Under the pieces are notes generated by a model that worked only from the letters and a program-made list of their open reading frames with translations, was not told the origin of the DNA and searched no databases. 64,000 bases of DNA from Setoptus koraiensis (lineage: Eukaryota > Arthropoda), in assembly GCA_048013815.1 (NCBI GenBank), contig CM106586.1, forward strand, positions 14,012,001 through 14,076,000. Reading direction: 5' to 3'. The stretch's first letter is position 1. Every line of letters begins with the position of its first letter. A program made the position numbers and the translations under genes. This document shows, in pieces, positions 1 to 13,172 of the stretch.

Positions 1-307
1 GTTGCTATTCCTCTCGCTATATCTATATCCACTTGCTATATCTGCTAGTGATTCAGCAAGTGTTAATATACATTTATAATATAATCAACGTAATAACAAT
101 CAACAATTTAAACGATTTCTTCAGTGTGCATTCGCACACACACACACACACACGCACACAACAGGTAATTAATGTAGTAGATAATCCGCGTGCGCTATCT
201 GCAAATGTCATAATAATATCAAAATATCATCTTTATCATTGTTATTAATATTATCATGAATATGGTAGCGTGCTAGCTTGTGTGTGTGTGTGTGTGTTGC
301 TCTCTAA

Positions 308-313
308 TTTATT
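308..313 (-). terminator. Second candidate polyadenylation signal (AATAAA on the minus strand)
   Basis: The plus strand reads TTTATT here, giving AATAAA in gene orientation about 2.2 kb after the stop codon. A short CA run on the plus strand at about 134-160 gives a GU-rich tract 150 nt further downstream. It is an alternative to the signal at 1081-1086. Confidence 0.2.
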
Positions 314-1080
314 AATTATCACCACTAAACTCGGCCGGCAGATAACTAACCCTTTTTACAGTAGTTACACGCGCACACACTCACACAATTATAATTAATT
401 GTTGTTCACCTTGTTCTAGTTTATCCGTTTGGGCTCCGTTGATTTGAGACGCGCAACTAGGTGATGATTGCGCAATCGTGAATTGTTGCGCAATTGGCTT
501 CGTTTGATCGGCAAGTGGCTCGACAGGTGCCTCGACAGGTAAGTGTGCGTGTGTGTGTTTTCTCATTGTTGTTTATGGATATATTAGAGTGTGTGTGTGT
601 GTGTGTGTGTGAGCCTCTTGAGCATCCACAGGAACGACTTGTCGCTTACAACACGCCAGACAACTGAGCACGCACTTGTGGTTTGTACAATTATTACATT
701 TGTGTTGGTGTGTGTGTGTGTGTGTGTGTGTCTAAATAAATGTTGGGTGGTGTTCAATTATCAATATTATGATTATGTATTAATATTATCTATATCTACA
801 TATAGATATTATATAATAATATAGGATATTTTTCTTCTTTCAAGTGGTGTGTTGATTGCGAAGACTTGTTTACTCTTGGTTGTGTGTTGTTTTCAGCATC
901 GGCATCATCGTCGTCATCGTACACTTCTGATAATAGTATCTATTTCATTATTATTCATTAATAATAATGATAACATGGTTATAGTGTGCTCATAATATCT
1001 TTGTCTATTTACAATTGCATTTACATGTAAACCGTTGTTGCTTGAAGTTTGCGCGCCGCCATCCTATTCATCTTATCTGT

Positions 1081-1086
1081 TTTATT
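1081..1086 (-). terminator. Candidate polyadenylation signal (AATAAA on the minus strand)
   Basis: The plus strand reads TTTATT, that is AATAAA in gene orientation, about 1.4 kb after the stop codon. No clear GU-rich element follows. Another AATAAA on the same strand lies at 308-313. Either could end the transcript. Confidence 0.3.
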
Positions 1087-1153
1087 ACATCATTACATCA
1101 TGTAATTCACATGTCACATTTGTGTTTGTGTAGCTAGTTTGGCCAAGATGATT

Positions 1154-1192
<39 letters not shown>

Positions 1193-2481
1193 TCACCAGT
1201 GCATTATTACCAATGTCCGTCGGTATAATCCGTCAGACGGGACAAGTTCAATAATTCGACGTTGAATGGCGCTGGCGTATTTGGCAATAGAAACATTGAC
1301 GGGCCCCAATCAAATGACACTATCAATATGTCAGCTGATTGTGGTCAATTTTCCCTCGTTATCATTATTAAACAACAACATGAATATGAATGATGGGCGC
1401 TATAGTTTCGCGTTGTTTCTCAGCACATTGTGAGAACATTGTAATTACATAAGCCCCTTCAATGGTGAGATGGGTCAAGTAAGGTAGCTCGATGTGTGTG
1501 TGTGTGTGTGTGTGTGTGTTTGTGTACAATTGATTGTTATGAATAATTGATAATAGAACTGAATAGTCGTTTCTCTCATTAAATCACAGCTATAAATTAT
1601 GATTATCGACAATTTAGTACGACGATGGCTAATTATCTCTAATAGTGATTATTGTATTTGTGTGGATATTATTATATATCATGTAATAATGTAATTACTG
1701 TGTGTGTGTGTGTGTGTGTGAGTAATAGTCTTGTGGTATAGGGCTGATCACTGGCCTTTAATCGATCAACTAGCGGTTATACTTTGATTAGATAACTGGC
1801 AACCAATTGAGCGTATGACCAATCAGTGATATAAGTGTGCTGATAGATGGCCAATCATTGCTTAAGTCTTCTTCTTATAATTAGTTTTAATTAGTTATAG
1901 TCATATTTATGCGCCAATATATTCATATATTCACTATATATATATATAAATGTGCTGATTGCTAATTACATAATGCGTTCACATGGCGAGGCCACACATA
2001 AACGCATCGTTTTCGTTGACAACAATATGTGGATATTTGTCACGGTGCGTTCAATTAGTTCGTTCAATTAGACCCCATTTCGAGATATCAATTTCCTGTC
2101 AGTCCATGATATAATCATCAGTTGTGCGATTGATAGTGATGGGTCGGGCTAATTGATAATTAGTATTTTTAGTAATTGTTGTGTGTTGCTGAGATTTGCT
2201 CCTGCTGGCAGCGACGGTGCGCATGTCAACTGTCGACCTGTGACTGTCGACCAATTTGGGGCCCCCGTTAAAGTATAAGGCCAAACAATAAAGGTATCTA
2301 GTGCTAGCGGCCAGTGGCTGGTGGCCAGTGGCTAGTGTAAAGTATAAGGTAACTATAATAGTCGAGGGTTAATGATGCCGATTAATTAATGATGCCGATT
2401 AATTAATTATGCTGAATTAATTACACGTAACGAAGAATTTGTTTTGTTTTGTTTTGTTGTGCTATGTTTTGTTTTGTTGTT

Positions 2482-5400
2482 TCAATCAATAAATCTAGAA
2501 CAGGCCTTCTTCCATTTGCATTGCGTGCACCACGATTCGCGCCTCTCCATACCGTAAACTTTGCGGCACTTGCGGCTCTCACCTCGGCCTCGTTTGCCCA
2601 CGGAAGATCCAGAACTTCCGTTTGTGAGGCTGCCAATGGGCACTAGAGTGGACTTGGTTTTAATGGATTGTGTGTGTAGGTTATTATTGGTTAATCCTGA
2701 ATTGTTATTATTGCTGTTGTTTGTCGTCTTACTGCTGCTGTATTGGTGGACTAAATGATGATGATGTGAGCGGTTGTGAGTGTAATCATGATGATTACTA
2801 TTGGAGTGACCGTTATGTAATGTATGTTGTTGCTTTTGGGCCAGCGATAATGCCGACGAGTGATGCGACAATTTTGTTGTTTGTTGTTTCGTTAATTGTC
2901 CGCCAACAGACAACAACGGACTGAGTGGGGCCGACGAGGGCAACGACGGCGACGACAGCATCTCGTGACAAGTGGCCAGCGCCAAACTGTTCAGTCTGTT
3001 CTGACGTAATCCAATCAACGATGACGCAATCAATGATTGCTCCTGATTAATTAGTGACTGTTGGTGTGCCTGTTCCGCATCGGACAGTTGCGTTGCGTAA
3101 CCAACAACAAGTTGCTGCTGCTGCGTTGCATCAATCATACAAGCCGATTGTTGTTGTTGTTGTTGTTGTTTCAGTGACGACGATTTGTTTGTTGCGTAAG
3201 TTCGCGTTGAATTACTCAGCTGATCGGTGCCGTTCACCAGTATGGCTGCTGAAAGATTCATTGGTAACATTTGGCCATTGACGTGACCACCGTTGCTCAT
3301 GTGACCGTTGACTTGGCTCGCTTGATTATTGTAATGATCAATGAGATCTAAATCAATTGCGTCATCGGTGGCCGTAACTAATTGTTTGTTTGTTCCGTTG
3401 GCTAATCTCTGGCTGCTGCTGCCGAAATTTCCACTTGTTCGCTTGCGTGTCTCTATGTCGTCGTCGAGATCTAAATCGATGTCGTCAACGTAATCGTCAC
3501 CGTCGCTGTTTGTTATTGTTGGCCGAGATTTGCATTTACCGTTACTCAAGCGCCTGCTGTGTTTTGTCGTTGTTGTCATGTTGTTCGTGTTGTTCAGTTT
3601 GTTGTTGTCGTCTAGATAGTCGTCGTCCATGCCAACCAAATCGTCGTCGTCGTCCATGTCAAAATCAATGTCGTCGTCGTCGTTGTTGTTGTCATAATTG
3701 TCGTTGTTGTCATCAATCAATTGTTTGCCATTGTTGCGCTTGTCCTGGCGCGTCGACTTGCCGCTCGCCTTCTTATTGCCCCTGCCTGTCGTCGTGCTGT
3801 TGCTGTCACCTGTTGCACCTCTCACCTGTTGTTGTTGCTGTTGTTGTTGCTGTTGTTGCTGCTGTTGTTGCTGCTGTTGCTGTTGTTGTTGTTGTTGTTG
3901 CAGTTCTTTGGCCGCCAATTTCGCGGACAGACGCAGTCTGTTCAACTGAGCCCTCTGTTTGCGTTGCTGCTGCAGTGTCAGCGGCGACGATGCGCCGTCT
4001 CGATCGTTGGGCGACTCCTCGATGCCGTTACAATGATGCTTTGAGCCGCCCCTCGAGCCCCTCGTTGATTGCGTCGCGGCGTAATTGGCTGTCGCGGACG
4101 TAGTTGTTTGGGGCGCCGCTTGTTGGGCAGCCGTTTCGCCCCTTTTGGCCGAGTTTCGTTTCGAGCGACCCGTAGTGGAGCAGGACTTTTGACTTGAAGC
4201 TCGCGCCTGAGCGCCGGGTATATTTATAGGCAACGAACGATTTATTTGGCCACTCTTTTGCTTGCCCTGCTGCTGCTGCGGCTGATTATGTAATCTATCT
4301 GTAATGTAATGCTGCTGCGATTGCTGCATGAAGAATATGGGCTGATGATGCTGAATTGCGTAATCGTAATCCATCGCAGTGGAGTTGTTGTTGTTGTTGT
4401 TGCTCGACAGGTGATCCAAATGCTGACGCTTGTTTGCGTGCTGCTGCTTGTTTCCGGTCGCCTTGCCGGCCGTCGTCATTATTTGCTGCTTTTGGCCGTT
4501 GTAGGCCGACGTCATGGTCGTAATGAGGCCCGCAATGGTGGCCGCCTGGTTGCAATGGTGATTCAAATGAATATGCTTAGAGGTGTCGACGTTTGTGGAC
4601 GACGACGAGCACGTGCTGTCGCCCGTGCTAAAGCCACTTGTGGTTGTGGCGTCGGTTGGCGGCGACGACGAGCCAGATAACGAGGGCGACGATGACGAGG
4701 ATGACGATATCGATGACGAAGACGAAGACGATATGTTCAACGGGGACAACAGCAACCTGTTTTGTTGCTTTTGTGCCGTTGTCGTTGTTGTTGTGGCCGC
4801 TGTTGCGCCGTTTGCATAATTGTTGCTAATCATAGTTTGTTGTTGCTTGTCGTTCAACATTTGCAATTCAATATCTTTGGCAGATGATATCATTTGGTGG
4901 TGATTTATTGGACCGTTGAAACTGTTGTTATTATCCAAATTGTTTATTGCCTGCGCGCCCGCTGAAAGCCTCTGATGATAATTTTGTCTGTGACCGGCGC
5001 TAGATGGCGCCCTGCCCCGGCCGCGTCTCCCCGTTGACGTAACCGTACCATTAGTTGTTGACCTCCTATTGTTTGTTGCCGTTTCCGTTTTGGTGGCCGT
5101 TGTTACGTAATTCGGATGCGCAGTTGAGCCGTAATTGTGGTCCAACGATGCGTGCACCAAGGGACTGTCCAAATTGAGAAAGTGTCTAGAGTTTATAAAG
5201 TAGCCGTTAGTCTGATCAGCTGATGTTGTTGTTGTTGTTGTTGAGCCATTTACGGTGTTATCTGTCAAATGTTGTTGCGTCATGGGATGCGCGTTTATTT
5301 GCATCTGAAACTGCAGCAATTGATCAGCTGTGCCCTTGTTGGCGCTGTCGTGATTTGAGGCCACATACAGGCTGTTTAAGTCATTGAGTGACGATGTCAA

Positions 5401-5761
5401 CGAGTGATGATGATTGTCGCTGTTGTACTGTTGTTGCTGTTGTTGTTGTTGTTGTTGTTGTTGTTGCTGGTGGTGTGCCAGTGGCGACAAATACGGCGAC
5501 TGCCACTGCTGATGATGATTATGATGCGCTAAATGATGATTATTGTTGTGTAACATTGACATTGGCATAGACATTGAGTTGCTCAACGACGACATTGGCG
5601 ATTGTGACATCACCGAGGCAGACGACGACGAGCACAGGTCGCTGGGCGTAGGCGATGGCGGCAATTGGCTCAAATTGAACATTGACATGTAGGTCACAAT
5701 GTCCACTTCCGTTTCGTTGTAGTAAAAGTCCTCGTCGCCCACCGATTCCAGTTGCATAGGC
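2482..5761 (-). CDS. Glut4EF: 3' coding exon of a GLUT4 enhancer factor/ZNF395/ZNF704-type transcription factor (acidic FYY motif and C-clamp)
   Basis: This is the last coding exon of a DNA-binding transcription factor, expected in the nucleus. The translation is open for about 1,092 codons and ends at a TGA at 2482-2484. Near its start is [11 protein letters not shown] (about 5704-5736), which matches the acidic FYYTEV motif that follows the zinc finger in this family. The last 29 residues (2485-2571) form a C-clamp: [11 protein letters not shown], then [14 protein letters not shown], with four cysteines spaced C-x12-C-x2-C-x5-C. In the family this module binds GC-rich DNA. Between them lie His, Gln, Asn and Ser runs, a 25-Gln run (3826-3900) and Asp-rich stretches (about 3465-3700). 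The exon is far longer than the whole mammalian proteins, mostly from homopolymers. I place the acceptor at 5762-5763 (AG after a pyrimidine-rich tract) because its phase completes the glycine begun in the zinc-finger exon. The frame is also open upstream to about 5890, so acceptors near 5828 or 5838 remain possible. Confidence 0.88.
3826..3900 (-). repeat. In-frame CAA/CAG tract encoding 25 consecutive glutamines
   Basis: Seventy-five nucleotides of mixed CAA and CAG codons sit inside the C-terminal exon and encode 25 glutamines. Mixing of the two codons suggests an old tract whose length is fairly stable. A second glutamine run lies at about 5428-5470, and a shorter one near 3150-3170. Confidence 0.95.
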
Positions 5762-7188
5762 CTGTTGGCGTTGGAATAAAGGATTGGATGCGGGAGATTA
5801 GCGATTTTGTTCACATTCGGATGGGCGCTCGATGGGCGCTGGATGGCATGCAAAGTGATGCTAGCATAATGACGCGCGGCCGGCCGCGCAACGGATAATT
5901 AGCAATGATTAATTATCGCCGGCCTCTCACTGTTGTTATGAGTGGCTGCATCAGCGTGCTGAGTGGCGCACCGACAACCATTTCTGGCGGCTTTTGTCTG
6001 CGATTGCCAGTGGGGCGCGGATAAAAGAAAATCGCAAATTGACAAATGCAAACGATCGACTAACTGATTGATTCAATGCGCGCCAACGGTGGGCCCATTG
6101 TGTCAGCGGTGTGGTGCCAGCGGCAATCGCTGGCCCCTCAATGACACCTCGGCATCGGTGGCAGCGACATCTACAGTCGGCTCCAAATTGGCAGCCGGCG
6201 ACCATTTCAATTTCGAGTGGCCGCTTCAATCCTTTCTCATGGTCATAAATCATTGGCTCACGCGGCCCGCTATCTAGTCGCGCGGCCCCATACGCTGACG
6301 ATGTGGGCTCAATAGTACTCAATAGGCGAGAGTAGTGCGCGCTCGTCGGGGGTCACCGACCCCCGGCGTCTATCAGTGCGGCCCGCGGTGTGCATTGCGG
6401 GCAAGCACTGATTTTGGAGCGGCGCGCCGGGCGGCCAAAATCGCTCAAAATCATCAGTGTATCCGATATATATCCGCAGATGAGAATAGCAGCAGATCAA
6501 TTAAGCACATTCTGGCGCTCGCCAGCCACTCACATGCCGGCTGGGCGCAATTGAAGCGATTCGAGCCAGCGGGCCGCCATTCCATTTGGCGCCCCCCGTT
6601 TTATCGCTCGCTCCGCAAATGAATGTCGGCCCGTCTGTCTGTGGCTGGCCCCCCCCATTTGAGCGTGTGCCATTGAGTTGCAATCATCAGCATCACTGGC
6701 ATTCGGTCACAAAAGGCTTAACAACCATCAATCAATCAGTGGCATTCGGACACTTCGGGCCGGCGGGGCCCGGCTGACGCGCACTGGCGAACGCCCGTTC
6801 CGGCCCAGCTCAACAATTAATCAAGGTGGCTGCGTGCGGCGCCCAGAAGCTCCAAAGCGCCCGCCCGGCCTAATCTGTTCAACAGATTCTGTTGTTGCGA
6901 GCCGGCCCCTTCAGTGGGTCGCCGGCAACGGTAGCTGGCTGGCGCCCGTTTGCTGGCCAGCAGTAACGATGCACCGGCAACAAGATGGCGCTGTGGGCGC
7001 ACAACACGGGCCGGCCCTCATTAGGCTGGTTGCCGTTGAGTTGCGTTGTCAGTGGGCGCCGCCGCTTCGCTTGCCGACTGGCGGCACCAGCCGACAACAA
7101 TCGCCGGCCCACTAATTGCTGCCAATAAAAGTGAGCACTCAATTGTTGTGAGCCGGCCAGCTCGCGCCCATGCCCCGAGAGGGCGCCC

Positions 7189-7247
7189 CGTGCACCGCTC
7201 CGACCCGTGCACCGCTCCGACCCGTGCACCGCTCCGACCCGTGCACC
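7189..7247. repeat. 17-bp tandem repeat, about 3.4 copies
   Basis: The unit CGTGCACCGCTCCGACC is repeated three times without change at 7189, 7206 and 7223, followed by a partial copy. It is intronic. Confidence 0.9.
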
Positions 7248-7484
7248 ACGCCAACCCGCGCAGCCCCTTATCCCTTTATCCGCAAAACAGAGGCCCGATG
7301 AGGCAGGCCAGGGATAAAGCGGCACCAGAGGCTGGCGGCAAAATATGGCCCCTGGCTAGATTAGCGACGGGCTATATCTCATCAATTGCGGGCCGGCGAG
7401 CGAGCGCTCGTGCCGCGCGGCGCCCCTCTAACAAGTGCAAGGGCACCACGTTAATCGCCGGCCGTGCCCTCCGGGCGCCTCTTT

Positions 7485-7522
7485 ATACAACGTGTACTGG
7501 TGCACGGTTGTGCACGTTGTAT
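7485..7522. repeat. Inverted repeat, 10-bp arms, with a nested small hairpin
   Basis: ATACAACGTG (7485-7494) is matched by its reverse complement at 7513-7522. The 18-nt spacer contains GTGCAC twice, which can itself pair. Confidence 0.6.
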
Positions 7523-10018
7523 ATGTTGTTTGTACATGTACACACTGGCGCATATGTTGTTAGGCCGACGTTAGCGTTGGGGCGCCCGGCACAACAAGGC
7601 CACGACAAAATGCTGGTAAATACTATTTGCTGAGCGGCGGGCCCCGCGCTGGCGATGGGCGGAATGTTGCTGCCAATTGTTTGCCGATGTCGCCGATAAG
7701 TTGCGGCCAGCGGCTGTGCCCGACTCGCCGGCCCGGCTCGCCGCACGCTAGGCAGCCAGTTGTACAGTGTTGCAGTTGGCCAGAGCCGGCCCGGCCGGCG
7801 GGGCCCCGGCGATCAGCCAGCACATGCGACGGCTCAAAGCGAGCGACCGTTTTAAAACGAAAACAAAGCCGCGCGCGCTTGTAATAATCTGTCGTGATTT
7901 AGTTGTCATTCAAGTTCATTTGTTTCGCCGCTATACTATGTTCAAAATAGTATGTTGGGGTGCACCCCGTTAGCTCGCCCACTTGCGCAATCCGGCGCAT
8001 TGTGCCCATTATCCACCAGCGGCTATAAATTACACAATATACGCGCAGCAACGGCAATCCAGATAATAGGAGCTTGTAAGCTTGTAAAACAGCCGGCACA
8101 AACGGGGCGCCGGCGAGGGCCGCGCCAAATGGCGGAAATCAAATCGACGCCGACTAACATGATAATGACTTCTAAATGGACGTCAGATGGGCCGCTCTGG
8201 CGCGCGGTTCCCGGCCGACGCCGGCGCCGCTGCCGCTGCCAAATTGTGTAGTGGCAGAAACATAAAACTTTTTTTTCGTTTACAAGTCAATTAATGTCAA
8301 AACATTAGTTATATACACAACCGGCGGCGACAGTCATCAATTGTGTCCCCCCGCTCGCTTTTTGCGACATTTTGCGCCTGCAGTGCCAATGGCATTGCGT
8401 CATTTGGCCCGGCCCGGCGCCGCTCGCTGGCCCGCCGGCCGGCCGGTGGGCCCGTTCGAAGCGACTCGAAGCCGACGTTACGCAATGGGCGCCCTCCCCC
8501 CCCCCAATTCGGCGGCGCTGCTGAGGCTGCTGGAGCGACCCGTTGCGGCAATCGCAAAGTGCTCGCAGCAACGGGGCCCGGCGGCTCATTAGCGTTGCGC
8601 GCGCGACACACCGTTGCGCAGCGCTGTTAAAATTTAAGTTGAATTCAGCGTTCCAGTTGCACGTTCCAATCGGCGGGCCGGCATTGTCGAAATGGGGGGG
8701 GGGGGCGCCCGTTGCGTAACGGCGCGCTCGTTCGAATTCGAATTTGAGTTCGAGCTCGCGTTCGAATAGCGGCGCCCCAGCAGCGCCAGCAGAAATTCGA
8801 ATCCGCGCCACTGCCTGCCTGGCCACAAATCGAGCGCACCTAAACGCCCGAACAGCAGCGCCGCCTAATGAGCCCACACTTCCTGTCTGGCGCCGTTGAG
8901 TGCCATTAATTGAATGCGTTGCTGCCGGGCCGGCCGGCCGGCCGTTTTGCCGTTCCGCTGTGTTGCGCGGGCCGGCCGGCCGACCGGTCGGGCAGCCATG
9001 GGCGCGCCGCTGGCAACCGTGAGCGGGGCCAGTTTAATTTTGGGCCCGTCCATTACCAGGCCAGTGATATTATTGCATATTATTTATTTATTTGTGCGCG
9101 CCAATATCACCGATATCACTGGCGCATGTACTCGGCGCCCGCAATCGGCCGCGCCGGGCCCCATTTGCGCTGACTGCACACTATTAAGTGAGCGGGCCCG
9201 AATTGCGCAAACAGTAATAAGTGCGCGCCTGGCAATATACGCGGCCGAGGGGCCTCAGCGCCGGCCACTACTGGATATTTATGTTTATCTACATCAGTAT
9301 TTATATCAGTTTAAAGTTGTTGTTTGCTCTGTTGCGCCATTGCACTCTTGTAATTGGGCCCGTTGCCTTCGCGGCGCGCACAATAAAAGTGGTCAAACAC
9401 GCCCGACGAGCCGTTCTTGTGCCGTTCGTGATTGCGCTCGGGCTGCGCACGCCGGCGAGCGGCCGGCCGGTCGGGTCCGGCCCGGCGCTCGGGTTGCAGC
9501 AACTGCATGTTAACTCCATGTTGGGGGGCCGCCATGGAAACGAGGCGACGCTTATCACATGTCAACGACATGTCCGCACTCGCTCTCTAATTTATGGCCG
9601 GCCACCATTGTGCCGCTCTGTGTCATCATGCGATTATTGCATGCTCTTTGGCACCGTTTTGTGTCGGCGTGCGTGTGCGTGTGCGGCGCGCGCTAAATTG
9701 CGCCCTCCGCTCGAACGCTCCGAGCGCTTATTTTGGCGGCGGCCCGCCCGATTTTACAGTTACACAGATTGTGTTGTCTGTCAGTTTGTCACACGACAAA
9801 CAAATCGAGCCACCATAACGGTACAATAAACCGGCAAACAGACGGGCCCAAACATGCCCAACACCCCACACCCCATGCCCGTCCAAATATGCGCCCGTGC
9901 GAGGCCAGTGTGAAGACGGGCCCGCGAGATTGAGCCCAACAGCACGAAATATGAAGAATTATGGCCGACAATTGAATATTATTGAGCGCCGGCTCACTTC
10001 CGGGTGCCAGAAACAAGT

Positions 10019-10061
10019 TTAAATTGGGGCCCGTGAGCTGTCAAACTGGGCCCCAATTTAA
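10019..10061. repeat. Inverted repeat, 14-bp perfect arms, 15-nt spacer
   Basis: The left arm TTAAATTGGGGCCC (10019-10032) pairs perfectly with 10048-10061. One more base pair forms if a single T is bulged. Confidence 0.85.
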
Positions 10062-10452
10062 CTGGGCCACTTGTCGGCGGCCGGCCGGCCGCCGGCCGCC
10101 GGTCGTCGGCTGTCAGCGGCGTCCGCCCAAACAGTTTGGCAGCCAAACTTTGGCTGGCGGCCGCTCCGTCGGGTAAAATGCCAAAATGTCTGCAAAATGT
10201 CAAATTGGCACCGTAGTTCAACTATTTGCTTGCTGCCGCCGGCGCCGGCCCGACGCCGGTGTCGTGGCCCACGAATCGTGGGCTGGCTGACACTTGTGCA
10301 AAAAGGTGCCCGCTCAAATATTGACCACTGGAGCGAAAATTCGCCGCGCCGCCGCTGCGAAGGGATACGGGGCACACTCGTCAATTGAAACATTATCTAA
10401 TGTGGCGCTGGCAAAAGCGATAGCTAGACTATAAGAATATCTATCTGATAGA

Positions 10453-10474
10453 CGCTCATTTTTCTAAATGAGCG
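10453..10474. repeat. Compact hairpin, 9-bp arms, 4-nt loop
   Basis: CGCTCATTT (10453-10461) and its reverse complement (10466-10474) flank a TTCT loop. It is short enough to be partly chance. Confidence 0.5.
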
Positions 10475-10777
10475 GACATTTGAGCGGCACTGGGGCGCTT
10501 GCGACGCTCGATGCGCCCCAGCGCGACGGGTATGCAAAATGATGCAATTGTGCGCTGTCAATCAAGTGTAAAAACTAGAAAGTAAATTGGCAATTCGCAA
10601 ATTACAATGGCAACGAATTAGCGCAGTCGGATGGGCACGCGGGGCTTATCCGCAAATGTCCGTCCCTATATCCACATACATGAATGTCTATATATATCCG
10701 CGTATACAGATAATGGGTGGGCCCCGAGAACAGGTTGCTGTCAAAAATAATTTCTCGGCTGGCAGCCGGTACGGCAA

Positions 10778-10813
10778 GTTGAATTTGGCAGGCCGAGGCT
10801 CGCCAAATTCAAC
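10778..10813. repeat. Inverted repeat, 12-bp perfect arms, 12-nt spacer
   Basis: GTTGAATTTGGC (10778-10789) pairs with 10802-10813. It is followed at once by more CAAATTTG-like words. Confidence 0.75.
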
Positions 10814-12441
10814 CAATTTGAATTTGTGAAAAAAATTCAAATTTTCAAATTCGCCACTCGTTGTGCGCCATTTGTCGTGTCATTACGTAACGTACACGTA
10901 ACGCGCGCGCGGGTTGTACAACAGCACGCGTTACGTTGTGCTATTTTTGCCGCTTCGCTTATCACTCTTGCAGCATGACACGAGCACACAATAGACTGTG
11001 GCGGCGCCCCTAATCTCGTCTCGTCTCGCGTATGATAATTTGCACGAGTAAGCCTGCCCGAAATAAAGCCGGCGCGTGCTACTCGCTCGGGCTACCTGTG
11101 CCAGTGGCGCGGCTAACCGGGCCTCGGTAACTCAGCTAACCGGGCCGTCGATAATCTTCTAGCGGGCGCCACTTGCTGGCACACTCAATGAGCCGCGCTG
11201 CCAGCCGGCCACATAATAGACCGGGCCGCACCGACAGCATGGCTCGAATATTGGCTCGAGCCGTTCCCCCCGGAACGTGCCAATATCTGGCTGCGCTCGC
11301 TCGCTCGCGAACGCCCGAGCGCCAGCCAGACGCGGGCCCCGCTCATACGCGCGCACGGGCCCCAATTGATCTCGCCTGATTGACACAGCCATACACAATC
11401 TATATTTGCCATGCAGCGCGACAACATGACACTTATGCATCGGGGCCGCCGCTTGTGGGGCCCCGTGGCACTGGCTAGCAGTTGCCGATATTTCGCCGCA
11501 CTGCTCACAAAAGTTGTCAGTGAAATATGGGCCCAAATCAGCGAGTGGCGGCCGGTGGCCGAGCGGCCGACGGCCGCTCGCCGGCGCCCCAGTAACGGAT
11601 CCGAGGTGATAGATTGGGTGCAAATTGTGTGCCGGTTGTTTGCTCGCTGCCGGTTGTGTCACCGGCGCACTTGTCGTGTCTATTGTCGGCCGTCACTCAA
11701 ATTACAATTCGCCTACAGTTTGCTCAATATTATGCGCCGCATTATCCGATCGGCGCTCGCCCGCTACGTCGGCCCGCTGGCTCGCTCGCTGCGTCGGCCC
11801 GCGCCCGCTCGTGCGGGCTCGTCGTGCGTTGCGCCGCCGAGCCAACGCGGCCCACCAAGAAGAGGCCGCGCCGTGTGCGCGATACGTCGGCCTGATGCGA
11901 CCAGAGCGCCTAGTTGCGCTCGCCGGTCACGTCGCTGCCGGCTGGAAGCGGACGCGCGGGCCGGCCGGCGGGCAACAACGGGCGAGAAGCGGACAAGCAC
12001 GGGCGAGGAGCGGACAAGCACGGGCAACAACGGGCAAGCGGCCATCCTGCTGCCGGGCAAAACGCCGGGCCCAGACGCAAGGGGGACAAGTGCGCAATGC
12101 AAACAGAGCGCGCGCTGCTTAAATTAGCCGGCAACGAGACAGCTCGAGCGCGCACTTGTCAGCTACTTTTGTCCTATCTGTCTGGCTATCTCGCTCGTGT
12201 GTACATATGTATATTGGCGTCTATATTGGCATTTATATCCGTCGATATTTATATATAAATGTGTACGCCAAATACGTATGCGGCCCCAAACATAGATGGC
12301 AGTGGCAGCAAATAATTGAGCGCACACAGGCAAGTAAACAATCTAATAAAGTCGACAAACAAATGCCACAGAGATAGACTCGAGATTCTTCGGCTCGGCG
12401 CCGGCCATGTTTATTATGTCGGCTTCGAGCGGCCGCTGGTC

Positions 12442-12507
12442 GCTCGTGCAAACTCGCGGCTCGTGCAAACTCGCGGCTCGTGCAAGCGCGCGGCTCGTGC
12501 AAACGCG
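12442..12507. repeat. 17-bp tandem repeat, about four copies
   Basis: The unit GCTCGTGCAAACTCGCG recurs with small changes in the later copies. It is intronic and has no coding reading in common with the gene. Confidence 0.8.
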
Positions 12508-13100
12508 TGCGCACGAGCTCTTGCTTGGCTGGTCGCGCGGCCGAGAAATCGTAGAGTTTAAATTAATTGTTCAAATATAAATCAAAATTGTTGCTCGTCG
12601 GGCGCCGCTGTTCTCTTTGTGCTCACTGATTGCGGAACGCAAATTGCGAGCGCCAGTCGCCAGCGCTGGATGCGGGCCCCGGCGTGATGATGCCGGCAAG
12701 AAACCAAACAAATGAGCCAACGGGCAACAAAGAGCCGCTAATGTTGTTGCGCAACGTAGCGGCCGCGCGTTGCCTAATGCAGTTGTTGCGTAATGTTGTT
12801 GCGTAATGTTGTTGTTGCCTAATATAAATATAACTTTTGCACGAGTTACTAAACTTGTAACAAGGCACACGCGCACGCACACAACAACCGTTGTTGAGCA
12901 ACGGCTCGGCGGGCGCGTTTGCATGCCGATTGGCTCGCCGGCCGCAGCGCACAAACAACAAATGTAGTTGCTGGCTGGCTACAAATTAATGAATGTAAAC
13001 ACGTCCCGTGCGCCTCTCGTATCGCCGCGCACATGCCGCGACAGCGGAGCCGCGAGCGGCCGACGGGCGAGACCGGGCACCGCTGAGCGGGCCGGAGCCC

Positions 13101-13172
13101 GCCAGCTCGTACCCGAAGAGCCGCACGAACGGCCTGCAACGGACGGCCAGCTCGTACCCGAAGAGCCGCACG
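13101..13172. repeat. Direct repeat of 27 bp, two identical copies 45 bp apart
   Basis: The copies are at 13101-13127 and 13146-13172 and begin GCCAGCTCGTACCCGAAG. The spacer is unrelated. Perfect identity points to a recent local duplication. Confidence 0.85.

Larger units (their letters stand above)
134..1721. repeat. Cluster of CA/TG dinucleotide microsatellites
   Basis: Perfect or nearly perfect CA or TG runs of about 19-33 nt lie at 134-160, 279-297, 589-611, 708-731, 1157-1189, 1493-1524 and 1699-1720. Orientation varies. Seven runs within 1.6 kb of AT-rich sequence is dense. Confidence 0.9.
1..2481 (-). other. AT-rich 3' UTR and downstream flank of the Glut4EF-like gene
   Basis: No coding sequence is recognisable on either strand. 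Relative to the gene this is the 3' UTR followed by the intergenic flank. It is clearly AT-richer than the rest of the window and has at least seven CA/TG tracts. A plus-strand CAG|GTAAGT donor-like site occurs at 541-546, preceded by a CTAG acceptor-like site near 420. The interval between them has stops in all three plus frames, so it could at most be a non-coding exon. Confidence 0.6.

Noticed and set aside
8731-8800. Cluster of TTCGAA words as a heat-shock element
   Set aside because: The spacing does not match alternating nGAAn/nTTCn units, and there is no promoter context.
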